From the NCBI GenBank assembly GCA_013146195.2, contig CM028383.1, forward strand, positions 14,965,642 to 15,029,641: 64,000 nucleotides of DNA, read 5' to 3'. This DNA comes from Codonopsis lanceolata. Taxonomy: Eukaryota; Streptophyta; Magnoliopsida; Asterales; Campanulaceae. A model generated the notes under the pieces. It was not told the origin of the DNA, did no database searches, and saw nothing but the letters and a program-made list of their open reading frames with translations. Each line of letters begins with the position of its first letter. Within the stretch, counting starts at the first letter, position 1. A program made the position numbers and the translations under genes. Below are positions 21,797-33,245 of the stretch, in pieces.

Positions 21797-22038
21797 TATG
21801 GGTGTAAATCAGAACCACCAAACCACGGAACCGAACCAAACCAATCCAAATTAGTCGGTTTGGTTCGGTTTTGGTCGAAGATGGTTCGGTTTCAAAAATT
21901 GGAAAACCACGCGGTTCGGTTCGGTTCATGGTTTTTGGTATCGAACCAAACCGAACTAACCAACATATATATTTTTATTTATTTATTATAATATATATAT
22001 TATATTACATTTATTAACTATTTTGAACCTTTTATTTA

Positions 22039-22070
<32 letters not shown>

Positions 22071-22414
22071 CTAAACCAAACAAAATCTTGATTGTTGGAG
22101 AACTATTATTTCCTCCATTGTTTGTGTTTATTTTAGAATTTGTATTGTTTTATTTATGATAATTTGTTGTTAGTAGGTTATTTCCTAATTTTGATGTTAA
22201 TTTCATATTAAAATCTTATTTTTATTGTTATTTTTAATGTTGGTTAATTTCATTAAAAATAATTTATATAAACCCCAAAACCGAACCAAACCAAACCAAA
22301 CCGAGTGGTTCGGTTCCAAGTCTTACTCGGTTTGAGATTTTTTGAACTACTAGGAGGCGGTTCGGTTTGTGATTTTGGCATGAACCAAACCAAACCAAAC
22401 CACTTACACTCCTA
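21797..22414. mobile_element. hAT-type MITE with GGTTCGG subterminal repeats
   Basis: The ends are TATGGGTGTAAATC on the left and, read inverted from the right, TAGGAGTGTAAGTGG. The 8-bp TSD GAAGGTAG is present on both sides (21789-21796 and 22415-22422). This combination is typical of hAT superfamily elements. The first and last 150 bp are dense in the motif GGTTCGGTTTGG and its complement, while the middle is plain AT-rich sequence with a (TA)n run. There is no transposase, so it must have depended on an autonomous relative. Confidence 0.88.
22042..22070. repeat. (AT)n microsatellite
   Basis: Uninterrupted AT dinucleotide run inside the AT-rich middle of the hAT-type MITE. Confidence 0.95.
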
Positions 22415-22422
22415 GAAGGTAG

Positions 22423-23264
22423 TATTATCAAGAAATACCTCATCCGATGAAGGGACATGGAAAAGGAAGATGAATGTAGGGGTGTGAAGAGCGAGAGATG
22501 GGGTTGGGGTGTGCGTAGGGGTTTATGTTTGTTTTGAGAGCCAACTATATCAACATGTTATTAGAAATCAAAAAGAAAAGTTAAAAGCTTATTGTATAAT
22601 TTTGAGATATGTTTTAGGAGAAAAAAAAAAAGGAAAATTGTCTATCTTCTTAAAGAGTAATGCTAGAGATGCCTTTGATGCTTTATTCTCTATCCGTGAG
22701 GATTGACTCTGCTCTTTAGCATGCCAAATTTTCCAAAATTAAGGATCTAATTTGCCACTCATGAGTCATGTCTATGGGCAATGAAATTAGCCCATTAACC
22801 TCTCTCTCTTTCTCTCTCTTTCTCTCAATACTAGAGTTTTTGTGATCATTAAAAGGGATTTGGGAATGTTTCAAAATAATCAAGCAAGCAAAGGCCTTAG
22901 CTCATTTATATATGGAGGCACTGACTGTTAGCTCTCCCTTAAGGGCTTATTGCATGTTTTCGTTGCTTGCAGTGTCACATGAATGAAACGTGGTTGGCAA
23001 GGAGCATGAGAGGGAGAAATAACAAGTTGTGTCTTGTTCATAGAAAATCATGTTGGATCCCATTTAGCATGGCAACTTTTGCACTCTCTCCCTGAAAGAC
23101 TTCTGGCAATACCAAACCCTAAGGTCGATGAGGGAGAGAATAAAATATATGTCATGATTTTATTTATTCAATAGTATTGCCATTTTACTTTTTGATCATG
23201 GTCTTCTGTTGGATAGGCAGGCTCAGGTCTCAAAGGTAAATTATTCAAAATTATCTTTGGCTTC
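22423..23264. other. Intergenic sequence, nothing recognised
   Basis: No domain-bearing frame and no element ends were found. A C/T-rich run with TCTCTCTTTCTCTC repeats lies at about 22800-22828. The block ends where a TGTAAACACCCC LTR start appears at 23265. Confidence 0.4.
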
Positions 23265-24100
23265 TGTAAACACCCCAATTTCGTATCTATACGCTACGAT
23301 GTCTTAAATTATATAAGTTATAAATTAAATGGACTAATAAAAAAAGTTAATTTCGTTACGTGTCAGGGTAACCAGGACTTAACGAAGGATAACGAAGGAA
23401 TCATAAGGGTTAAAAGTGAAAAAAGTAAAAAGTGGAAAATTCAAAGGGGGAGCCGCTCCCCAAATCCATGGTGCCACTCCCTTGGCCTTAGGAGCCGCTC
23501 CCTCAAGATTTTTGGTCTCCAGTTCATATGATGCATGTTTCGCTCCTTCTGCGTAGTGTACAAGCCTTCCAATCCCAGCGCCTCTGGTAGCCCTTCACCA
23601 ATTCTGCCTATAAAAAGAGGCCCCCGAATCCTTCATTCGACACACCAAGATCACACCAAGGCATCCCACAGCCTTCTCTTATTTCTCTCTCAAAGGAACC
23701 TCCCTCCCAAAGAAGCTGCGAAGTCCTCTCATCTCATCCCTTGCCCGAGCAAGCGAGCCTTCCTCTCTCCTTGCCCAAGTGAGCCTTCCTTGCTCCGAGC
23801 AAGATTCCTCTCCTCGCCTGGGCGAGCCTCTGAGTCCTCGTCCTTTCCCCGGCAACCCAATCAAAAAGTCAAAAACTACCGTTACGCTACCCAAATTATG
23901 GAAAATACAACAACGACGACAACAACAACAACAACAACAAAAAGACTTCCTTTCTCAAAAGGACATTGGAAGCATTCGTAGATCGCCTAAGACAAGGCGT
24001 ACCGGGTTTAGGTACCCACGCTTCAAGAGGTAGGTAACGACATGTTATTATGTTCCCGTAGTTAATCTAATTAAATAAAATGTAGATATAAATATCACAT
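23265..24100 (+). repeat. 5' part of a truncated gypsy-type LTR
   Basis: TGTAAACACCCCAATTTCG at 23265 looks like the start of a chromovirus-type LTR. A TATA box (CTATAAAAAG, 23609) stands about 345 bp in, followed by a GC-richer, C/T-rich leader and an (ACA)n run at about 23907-23941. No matching LTR end or second copy was found. The right limit is approximate; a minus-strand copia fragment follows. The open frame at 23535-23981 is leader sequence of low complexity. Confidence 0.5.
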
Positions 24101-24160
24101 AACCGAAACTAACTGACACCCCTGAGCTTCTGTGATATTGCACTCGAAACCCCTAAACTT

Positions 24161-26065
24161 TCATGAGCCAAAATTGATCTCTCCAGCAATGTCTTTGTAC
24201 TCTTTGCATGTTGTGGTTCCTTCTTTATTTATAGCCCCCCTCAAGCCCAAAGTGTGAAATAAGTTGAGCACATTGAACTTGGACAAAAACAAGTGAAGAC
24301 CAGGAGATGTCAATGCTTTTGTGAAAAGATCATCTAGTTGCAAAACTTAGTCGAAACATACATAGGAGTAACAAGACCATCAAGAATTTTGTCCCGAACC
24401 AGATGGCAATCAATTTTGATATGTTTGGTTCGTTCATGAAACACATAATTAGAGGCCAGACTGAGAGCCCTTTGGTTGTCACAATATAAAGGAACCGAAG
24501 TTAAGTTTTAAATCCCAAAATCTTTAAACAAATAAATAAGCCAAGTAACCTCACATGAGGAATTTGACAAAGTTTTGTACCCTACTTCACAAGAAAACCT
24601 AGACACAATACCATGCTTCTTGGCTTTCCAAGATACCAATGAAGAACCAAGTAAAACACAGTACCCAGATAAGGACCTCCTAGTCACAGAGAGGCCCGAT
24701 CAGCATCACAGTAGACAGACAGAGACAAAGAACTGGAAGAGGAGTACAACAAACCTTGCCCTAAACTGCCCTTGAGATATCTAACTAACTTTGAAGTAGC
24801 TTCCCAGTGAGGGTTCCAAGGGCCGGAGAGAAACTGACTTAAAATATGCACAACATAGGCAATATTTGGTTTGGTTATTGATAAGTAGATAAGCCTCCCA
24901 ATAAGCCTTATGTACTGAGAGTAATCAGATAGGAAATCACCCTTGTCAATAGCCAAACCATGACTCTGTGTCATAGGAATTTAGAAGCCTTGGCTGACAT
25001 AAACCCCACATCAGAAACTATATCAAGGGTGTATTTTCTTTGGTGAATGCAAAGGCCAGCAGCAGACCTAGCAATCTCTATTCTAAAAAAAAAAAACTTC
25101 AAGGGCCCAAGGTCTTTGATATTAAAATGGTCATGTAGATGTGCCTTGACAGCAACAATAGTGGAGGAGTCAGAACTAGCAATAAGGATGTCATCGACAT
25201 AAACCAAAATGGCAGTGAAGGAGCCAGGTTTGGTCAAAGTAAAAAGGGAGTGATCATTTTTGGAGGCCTGGAAACCAAAGGTTAGCAAGGCAGAGGCAAA
25301 CATTTTGTATCATTGTCTTGGTGCTTTCTTAAGACCATAAAGGGACTTGAGCGGCCTACAGACAAGGGGTTTGGAAGAGTTGGGAAGAAAAAGCCCAAGA
25401 GGTGGTTTCATGTACACCTCTTCCTCCAATTCACCATGAAGGAAGAAGGAAGGCATTTGTAACATCCATCTGTGAGAGATGCCAACCTTTAATAGTTGTA
25501 AGAGCCAAAAATACTCTCAATATAGTCATCTTGGCCACGGGTGCAAAAGTCTCAAAATAGTCTTCACCCTTAGTCTGTATGAAGCCTTTTGCCATAAGTC
25601 TGGCCTTATATTTATCCAGACTCCATCAGCCTTATATTTCAATTTGAATACCCACTTACACCCCTCCCCCACAGCTTTCTTGAGAGAAGGTAATTTCTGC
25701 AATCTCCAAGTATTGTAAAGTTCTAAAGCATTCAACTTTGTATTCATAGCTTGACACCAGTTTGGATCCATAAGGGCTTGTGAATAAGAGGTAAGTTTAG
25801 TCAAATAGGAGATATTACAAATGTATGAATAGTATGAAAGGAAAATAGAAGAATAAGAGATAGGAGACAAACCTGCAGAGCAAGTAGAGTTGTTAAAGGT
25901 GGATGGAAGCCCTGTATAGTCTTTGTATTTACATGGAACATGCCTCTCCGTAACATACCTAGATGGAATAGGGTCAGAGGAGGAAGGTTGAGAGGGAGTA
26001 GAGGGTTGTGGGGCAAGATAGCTGATGGGGGACTGTGTCCCCGTGATGTACCGTTGCCTAGCAAA
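24161..26065 (-). pseudogene. Copia RT and RNase H fragment
   Basis: Read on the minus strand from 26065 downwards, the pieces are in pol order. First is the linker before RT, with FKLKYKADG at about 25610-25640. Next is an RT piece with VYMKPPLGLF and KSLYGLKKAPR. Then comes the open frame 24971-25303 with VYVDDILIASSDSS, then 24684-24974 with RLIGRLIYLSITKPNIAY and YCDADRASL. RNase H ends at 24161 (QLDDLFTKAL). Several frameshifts separate the pieces. No protease, integrase, gag or LTR belongs to it. It is a dead 5'-truncated pol fragment of a copia lineage different from the two plus-strand elements. Confidence 0.85.
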
Positions 26066-28251
26066 GCCACTCCTTAGTCTCGTACACTTTCCAAGAGCTC
26101 TACCTCGTCCCTCAATCAGATGTGGACAAGGGGATCTGAGCTAGACTTCGCTAGAACCAGTAGCATATAACATCATAACTTTAATGGCAAACATATAAAG
26201 GGCTTGGGCAGTCGAGGCCGCTACGGCCAGGGATACGACTGAGATTCCCATTAATGAGCCGGAGGATGAGCCGACCCGATGAGCAGAAGGAGACCCCGCT
26301 CCAGCTCACACCAGGCCGCTCCCAAGCTTAATTTGGAATCACAATATTATACATTTATGAGTTGGAATTATGTTCGTGAGAGACTTGCGAGAAGGAATGA
26401 GGAAAGAGGAACCAAGAAGATTCAAGCTCAGGCATAACTCCCATATCATAATTGCATCTGGTCGTATTTTTGTATTGATGTGAGTTTAAATGATCAAAAG
26501 AAGGGATGAGACAAGAGTTTTGAAGTGGGTGCAATTAAAGGCTCCGTTTGTTTCACGGAAAATACTTTTTAAAAAACATGCCAAAAAATATTTTCGGGTG
26601 TTTGACAAACACACGGAAAATATTACGAAAAACAATTCATGAATATATACAAACTGTTATATTCTCATCGTCCTAATATTAATGTCCCTATTAAATATAC
26701 ACCAGTTTTTTAAAAGATGTTTGACCGTAAATAATTTTCTTGGGTTAATCGCACCATTGGTGTCTTGATTTTGGGTCATTCTCAGTATTAGTTTCTTAAC
26801 AATTTTTTTCAAAATTGGATCCTAAAACTTTCAAAAGTTGTATTGATAGCTTATTAGGATATGCATTAAAAAAAACTAAAAATCATTTGGTTTAATAGGC
26901 TTAACGGAACTGGCTACTTGAATCTAAAAATGTTGCTTAGTATGCATTGTCGTGCTTTTCACCTATTTATCGTGTCGTGTTTGAGTTTTAATTTTAGGCT
27001 CGATAAGATTATCGTGTTGTGCTCATATAACAGTCTGACACAACCGATTTGCCACACAAATCCAAGATATTAGTCTAGGTAGCAAGATTTATGGGGAAAA
27101 AAACCTATAAAATATTTATAATATCATATTATAGAAATTAAAAGTGGATGCTGACTTTGCTTATTCATTATTGATCTTCCTCTACAACATTAACAAAAAA
27201 TTTAGATTAATAGCATTCTTTCAAATCTTAATAGTTTACTCTTTATCGTATTTCTATTAAGTTATAAAAGTTTCATTTTATTAATAATGTGCTACTAAAA
27301 ATGTTTTTTTTTAATTGATTTTCAAACGGAGACGGAGGGAGTTCAATACTTTGAAAAATTGCCATAAGGCCCCTTGAATTTCAAATTAACTTTCATAGCT
27401 TGGCAATTGAACCCCACTACCTGATAAACACTTTTAGGGGACCTCAAGATCACCAAAATCCCCAATTCTAAAATCATGTCACATTGATCCATACATCGAG
27501 AAGTCACATTTGACTGTATCCAATCACGGATTTTCAACAAAAACCAAAACACCGAGAAAAGGTTTGACGGTTGTAGCCATCCTTTCTAGCGGCAAGTAAC
27601 ATATGTCCTTGAATATGGTCGACGAACAAAATTATCAAATTTCAAATATCCAAAATACCCAAACCTATCAAACCACTATCCACCACATCATAGTCGATGA
27701 TTTAACTGGGACGAGTCCTAAAAATTTAAACGACTCGTCAACCGACTTTGACTAGCTAGAGTGTGTGTTGAAGATAGCGATAATAGAGAGCGTAAATGGA
27801 GATTCGTGAAGATCGAAGGTCTGCAAGCACACATTAATTTGGAGCATGTTGGCGTAACAAACCTTTCGTGGAACATTTGATAAGTTATCGAAATATTATC
27901 CTTAAGTAAGAAAGATCCTGTACTTGTTAGAGGGCAGAGATTGTCTATAATATATTTATCTTGTTTCGTAGAGATCGCAAACCCGATAGTTTTAACTCTC
28001 AATTGGCACGCCGGCAAAGTTTTAATGTTGATATTGTTCTTGGTGGACCGCAATATTTCACAATTGGTCCATGTATTTTTACAAGTTAATTGACAATTCT
28101 AGCTTTATTCATTCAAATAAATTCGTAAAGTGATAATTGAGCTAAGTGAGATATAGATAGGGTTGAAATGCCTTGGTTTGGATGCTTTATTCCATGTTGG
28201 TTGACTCTTCTCAATTCAGAATCTCAGATATGAGAGACCATAATTTACGAC
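26066..28251. other. Intergenic sequence with MITE ends
   Basis: 26066-26340 is GC-richer and may be the continuation of the LTR begun at 23265. GGCTCCGTTTGTTTCACGG at about 26542 looks like the terminus of a common plant MITE, but I could not pair it with a right end. At about 27320-27342 ACGGAGACGGAGGGAGT is the right end of a Stowaway whose left end is lost. Minus-strand frames at 27343-27552 and 27718-28053 have no recognisable product. Confidence 0.4.
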
Positions 28252-28254
28252 TTA

Positions 28255-28526
28255 GGGAAAGTCCAACGGTAGGGGTCAAAATCAAATTTTGATATTTATG
28301 TAAGAGTATTAGGTCTTTCAATGGTTAAAGTAACAGGTATCAAAATTAGGTGTGGTACTAGAGAAGGTACCAAATTTGATACCTCCTTTAGTACCACACC
28401 TAATTTTAATGTCGTTCATTTTGATACCTATGATTAAAAATGATCATTTGATACCCATGAATAATAACTAATAAGTATCAAATTTTAGTTTTAATACCTG
28501 GGCAAATACTACCATTGGATTTGCCC
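28255..28526. mobile_element. Tourist-type MITE (PIF/Harbinger)
   Basis: The left end GGGAAAGTCCAACGGTAG and the inverted right end GGGCAAATCCAATGGTAG form a terminal inverted repeat of about 18 bp. TTA on both sides (28252-28254 and 28527-28529) is the TSD expected for PIF/Harbinger. The inside holds a second, shorter inverted repeat with ATTAGGTGTGGTACT and its complement. The 272-bp element has no coding capacity. Confidence 0.88.
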
Positions 28527-28586
28527 TTATGATCTGTTTTTTCTACGCATTTATGAATGCCAAAGACATTAAAGCCCTGCAACACC

Positions 28587-28609
28587 CTCTCTCTCTCTCT
28601 CTCTCTCTC
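28587..28609. repeat. (CT)n microsatellite
   Basis: Uninterrupted CT run just downstream of the Tourist MITE. Confidence 0.95.
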
Positions 28610-29961
28610 ATCTGTAGGTGGAAGGCTAGAAGGAAGAGATAACAAAAATCCAGGATAAAGAACCAATGATTAAACTTTAGCCAGCTTAGTTCTATGTTTC
28701 CTTTGGCAGCATAAATTCCCAATAGACTAAGCTACTGTTAGTAGTTGCCTATGGATTCTTTTTTTTTTTTCTTTTCTTTTTTGTTCCATGAAATTTCAAG
28801 ATGTGGAGGGAGGTATGTTTCCTTGTCTTTGCACTGTATTTTACGATGCACAATTTTATTTTTCCGACACACAAAATGAATTACCCCTAAATAAAATTTT
28901 GATGCACAACATTTTTTTCCCGATGCACAAAATGGATTGCCGATACACAAACTGTATTTCCAATACAGCAAGTCTAATCTAGTTTCATTAAGATATCTTC
29001 GTTATTTTACCCTCAAAAATGTACTTTAGATGTTAAATAAAATTATGTTGAACTTTAGCAGTTGAATTTCTCTCAAAAGGGACTAATCCGATTATCAACC
29101 AATAAACAATGGCAAATGGATCAAAATTAAAGCTCAATCTCACACAAAACATCGAGCCAACTAGGCTAGCCCATGGGCCTACCAATTGAACGAGACATTT
29201 TTGTATATTTTTCTAGCCCCCGTAAATCATTGAAGCCAGGCCGGGTCAGAATTTCACCTGGCCTATGAAACCTGCCCAATGCCACATGATATCAAGTGGG
29301 TTAGGCCAGCCCATTGTACCCAGCCTTTTGACAACTCAAAATCTTGTTCTTGCCTTCTTATTTGATGGTGATGTCAGTCCATTAGACACTGCTTGTAGGC
29401 TTATCTAAGGTTAGCCTCTTAAATTCTCCATATTTCTTAAATTATTATCCTGTTTCGATTTTTCAAATCAAACCGAGTTGTTTTTGGATAAAAATTAACT
29501 ATTAGGTACTACAAATTACATGTTTAATGATTTTATTAAAAAATAAAAATAAAATCATCAAATTTTCTTTCAGTTTGATTTAAAAGCAAAAATAGAACAA
29601 TTTTCTAGTAACAGTGTGAATATTTCTTTTTGAAAGGTCAAACATAACAGGTGTAGTTAAGATAGAAAATTTCTTCTTGAAGGGATTTGTACGTGAATCC
29701 GTACTATCATAATCTTTTGCCATTTTGTTTAGAGCTAACAATGGATGGATGGCTGTCTATTTCGGTCGATCTAGTTTCAAAATGTTGTCAGGATCTAAGG
29801 TGAGACCTAAAATCTTAGACAACAACCGCCATGAACAATCAATCAATCAAAAGTACTAAATTCATGAAATAATAATCTATGATTTCCGAGCAAAGAGTCC
29901 AATATATCATTTAGTTTCAAAAATTAAGATATTATTTTATTTGCCCATAATGGATGAAGTA
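28610..29961. other. Intergenic sequence, weak repeats only
   Basis: At 28840-28970 the phrase CGATGCACAA and variants recur about five times at irregular spacing. 29150-29345 is a GGCC/GCCC-rich patch that resembles one end of a hAT-type MITE (CCCATTGTACCCAGCC then TTTTGACAA); I could not find both ends. No gene is supported. The sequence leads into the first protease fragment at 29962. Confidence 0.35.
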
Positions 29962-30725
29962 TCATACTTCAAAGCAACTTCTCCTGTTGGACGCATGAAG
30001 CTGAATATCAATCAGGTTTTGCTTGATTTTGCTGAAACCAGTCGCTCCCCATTGGATCCCATAAGAATTTTTGATCAAATAGTAAGGCTCATCATCTTCA
30101 TTCTCTTGTCCAACTACCAGCACAACTTGATAACCCAGCCTCATGGACCCCTTTTCTCATATAGATTCCCTACACCATAAAAACAAAATTTTAGACTAGT
30201 ATAATCTCCTTCATTTTCATTTGTTTCGTAACTTTGTATTTAAAGACTATTTTTAGAGAATGCCTACATTCATTATAACTTTTTACATTTACACCCTACA
30301 TATGTTATAATTATATGAGTCTTGTTTTCGATATTGTACAGTGCTTGTGTTTGTTCATGAGTTACAATCACCCGACAACATACTAAATTTCATGAAATAA
30401 GAAAACAAATATTTGTAATGATAAATTTATACAATTCTAGAAAAAATTATAATGACATTGAGTTTCATGCGCCTAACCAACTAAATGTGATCGATCTAAA
30501 CGAAAAATATGCCATTACAAAATATCAAAGAGTACAAATATAAATTAATTAATTAACTTACAAAAAAAAAATTCAGTAAGTCTTAACCAACGAAATGAAG
30601 TGACTGGCGGATATCCAATATCATGCACAGAAGCCTTAACCAACATTCCAGCTCCTTTTAATAATATCTCTATCCTCAAAATAGATTGCGCTAACAATGG
30701 ACTCAACTAAAATTTTACACACACA
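29962..30725 (-). pseudogene. Papain-like cysteine protease, copy 1, fragmentary
   Basis: The last exon (29962-30169) follows a TAG acceptor and reads GIYM, then, after a frameshift, YQVVLVVGQENEDDEPYYLI and KNSYGIQWGATGF. This matches the papain (C1A) region from catalytic His to Asn. The Asn-Ser-x-Gly block is kept, but the His position is Gln. Further upstream on the same strand are a piece with CCRVIVTHEQTQALYN at about 30338-30400, a piece with FRSITFSWLGA at about 30465-30510, and an outer exon at 30578-30725 with GMLVKASVHDIGYPPV. The parts are shortened and frameshifted compared with copy 2, so it is not functional. Confidence 0.7.
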
Positions 30726-30784
30726 CAACTACATTTAGGTAAACAGATGAGAAATGTACGTTTTCTAAACTTCAGTTCAAACCT

Positions 30785-31165
30785 TTCTAGGTGCTCATAC
30801 TTATCTCTACATCCTTCTTGAGTCTACCATACAATTTCTCTGGTGTGAGTGATGAAGACCCGGATTTAGAAAGCGAATATGCTGCTAATCTCAGAGAAAA
30901 CAAATGTAGAAAAATTACTGACAACACCACAATAGCAGAGAGGGATCCAGGGAGTGTGTCAGGACATTTTATCTTAGCTACTATAGACGTGTACTTGAGA
31001 GAAGGGGCATATTTCAATCAGATGCGGCTTTGACAAAGAGCTCTGCAGCAAAGACAGTCATCGGCCGACTTCTTTTAAAAATTCTATGCTGAATTTGGCA
31101 AACCCATGAAGAAAATGGGCTGAATTAACGTGAGGATAGGGAGTTCTAGCAAAATTTTGTTACTG
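30785..31165 (+). pseudogene. Class III peroxidase, C-terminal fragment
   Basis: The plus strand carries the C-terminal third of a secreted plant peroxidase. In order there are GAHT (the proximal heme His region), PYNFSGVSDEDPDLESEYA, NLRENKCRKITDNTTI, ERDPGS, then in another frame RRVLERRGIFQSDAALTKSS, AAKTVIGRLL and KFYAEFGKPMKKMG, followed by a TGA where Arg is usual, and INVRIGSSS. At least three frameshifts and one stop occur, and the N-terminal domain with the distal His is absent. It lies on the opposite strand to the protease copies around it. Confidence 0.85.
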
Positions 31166-31252
31166 GTTAAGAGTTTGTTGATCTTCAACACCAGTTTCAA
31201 ATTGTTGTGTTGCAATTTTGGTTTTGTGGGCTATCTATTTTCTTTTATGTCA

Positions 31253-31578
31253 CTCCCTCTGTCCCAGATAAATATTCATACTTTCTATTCTGAAATGTCC
31301 CAACTAATATTCTTAAAGACTTTGGTGTACAAAGTTTATACTATTCTTCCTAATATATCCTTTCATTTAATACTATCATTATTGCACATTCTAGAGAGAG
31401 AGTGAGTGTAATAGATACATAATTAATGAGAGAGATTGAGTGTAATGGGTACATAATTAATGAGGGAGAGTGTGTGTAATAAGTATTATTGGCACAACAT
31501 ATTTTTCAACTCATCATTTATTACAATTCTAAGTCATTGTGTTTTGTCTATTATGAATATTTATCCGGGACGGAGGGA
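31253..31578. mobile_element. Stowaway-type MITE
   Basis: CTCCCTCTGTCCCAGATAAA at the left and, inverted, TCCCTCCGTCCCGGATAAA at the right form the terminal inverted repeat. Homologous interior sequence (AGTGAGTGTAATGAGTACA type) is found again at 34403-34675. The TA target site has decayed. Confidence 0.8.
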
Positions 31579-31739
31579 ATAATAAAGATTCCTACCACTA
31601 GCCATGAAAAAACAAGAAAATTTACAAAAACAACTCATACAGGCACAAGCATTAAACAAATTGTAACAAGCATTAACGTTATGCAATTTCTTTTCAAGCA
31701 TTAAACAAATGTAACAAATTAAAATAAAAAACTAACCGT

Positions 31740-32465
31740 CTTAAGAGGAAAAAAAATTGCGTAAAGGGGCATCATAGCCACCAAAGGTTGGCTTTGGAGT
31801 GCATTGATCATTTTTTTGTGATCAACCACTATTTTTGGATCATCACTGGATATTGATTGAAACCTCCAAGTCGATATATTGGGCCCTAAAAATAGAGTAA
31901 ATATATTTAGTCAAAAAAGAAAAAGAAAAAAGAGTACAATGCTAAACATTATAGGAAACTTGATCAAACAAGTTTTGTGATTACCTTCACCTCTTTACAC
32001 ATTCCCCTCATTCCTTTGAACTTGTAGTATGATTTTCCGTGTGACAACCGTCCATCAAATATTTGAATCCACTACTCAAATAATACGGAAAATATTTCTT
32101 GTCGTCATATACTATACCTTTTTTGTCTTGAGGGTACCTTGCAAGGTAGCAGTCAATTACTTCTTGCACCGATAGCACTATCCGATTTAGTCATTCTCTT
32201 TTCATTTTTAGCCAATTCTTTCTTCTTTCGGATGTTATACATTGCTTGGGTTGCTGCTTGGCTTGCAATCACCCAACAACATGCTAAAATTCATGAAAAA
32301 AGAAAACAAATATTTGTAATGTTAAATTTATATAATTCTAGAAAAAATTATAATGACTTAATTTGAGTTTCATACTTACAACAATCTTTTTGATCTCTGA
32401 CTTCTGGAAGAATGTTGTCCTCATGCCAAGTAAATAGGATGTATTCATAGTACGGAAAATCTACC
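31740..32465 (-). pseudogene. Papain-like cysteine protease, copy 2, best preserved
   Basis: Reading down the minus strand, exon B (about 32377-32450) gives FTWHEDNILPEVRDQKDC and ends at GTAAGTATG. Exon C (about 32120-32287) begins after TTTTAG and completes a Ser codon, giving QKDCSCCWVIASQAATQA. This matches the catalytic Cys block of papain, with the oxyanion Gln kept in RDQ. Exon C then loses frame before SVQEVIDCYLARYPQDKK and ends at GTATAG. Exon D (about 31985-32105) has GKSYYKFKGMRGMCKEVK in a shifted frame. Exon E (about 31755-31880) has KMINALQSQPLVAMMPLY. The His and Asn exons are not found nearby. Splice sites survive, but at least two frameshifts make it a pseudogene. Confidence 0.72.
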
Positions 32466-32529
32466 TATAATGTTATTAATTACCAAAATATCAAAATGTC
32501 ATTTTCTTAAAATGTCGCTTATATACTTT

Positions 32530-32702
32530 AATTGTTGTCAACTAAAGAGTCCACTATTCTATTTTGGGATGTTTCACTTAAAGAGTCTATTTTTAAAAAT
32601 TAAGACATAAAGGTATTATTTTATTGTTCATGTACTACTAAAAATGTCATTTTCTTAAAAAGTTTGACTTTCAAACGGAGAGTCTACCCAGAACGGAGGG
32701 AG
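32530..32702. mobile_element. Stowaway-type MITE, left end decayed
   Basis: The right end CAGAACGGAGGGAG followed by TA and the internal phrases TTTGGGATGTTTCACTTAAA and GACTTTCAAACGGAG are shared with the Stowaway at 38402-38577. The left terminus has lost its CTCCCTCCG end. Confidence 0.7.
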
Positions 32703-32754
32703 TATATATTTATTTCAACAACATAGTTTATATATGACATTTCAATTACATAAA

Positions 32755-33245
32755 ACAAATTTTAAAAAATAACATTAAGTTGTTATATCCCATAATATAG
32801 AATTAAGACAACTAAACTTTATTTGGTAGATCATTTCATCACATCGAGCATTCGTCTTCTTTAATCTTCAAACTTAGAAAGCGGTAAAATAATCAAAGCT
32901 TCATGCATACATACAAAATTGTAAATTGATCTTACATAAACATGAAATATATACAATGCCTTAGCCTCTACAGTCTACACTACAAAACAAGATACTACCC
33001 CAAACAAATCGTCCATGTCCATACCAGCAATATAAGAAAAGCTAAAACCTCAACAAAGGACAACCCCCATACCACAAAAAAAAAAAAGAAAAAGAAAAAA
33101 AAAAGGATTCTTATCTCTCTGCAACGAAGCAACGTTCTAGCTTACTACTTAAAACCCAAAACTACTCCAATGAAAACAAGAAAGATTACAACAAAAGGAA
33201 CTCATACACATGGTACTGTACTCCTAAACATGCATTCAGATATAT
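32755..33245. repeat. Local segmental repeat, copy a
   Basis: A segment containing CATCGAGCATTCGTCTTCTT, AAAGCTTCATGCATACATAC and CCATACCAGCAATATAAGAA recurs in the same order and orientation at 34795-35165 and 37225-37580. A neighbouring part with TTATCTCTCTGCAACGAAG recurs at about 34201 and 36770. The spacing of about 2.1-2.4 kb matches the spacing of the protease copies, so the whole neighbourhood appears to have been duplicated. No coding frame is supported. Confidence 0.7.

Noticed and set aside
21657..22458. Minus-strand ORFs with RTEPRGFPIFETEPSSTKTE-like sequence
   Set aside because: They are translations of the GGTTCGG subterminal repeats of the hAT MITE and cross its boundaries.
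25479..25718. Plus-strand 79-codon ORF
   Set aside because: Shadow of the minus-strand copia RT fragment.
31130..31704. Plus-strand ORFs after the peroxidase fragment
   Set aside because: They run into and through a Stowaway MITE and show no domain.
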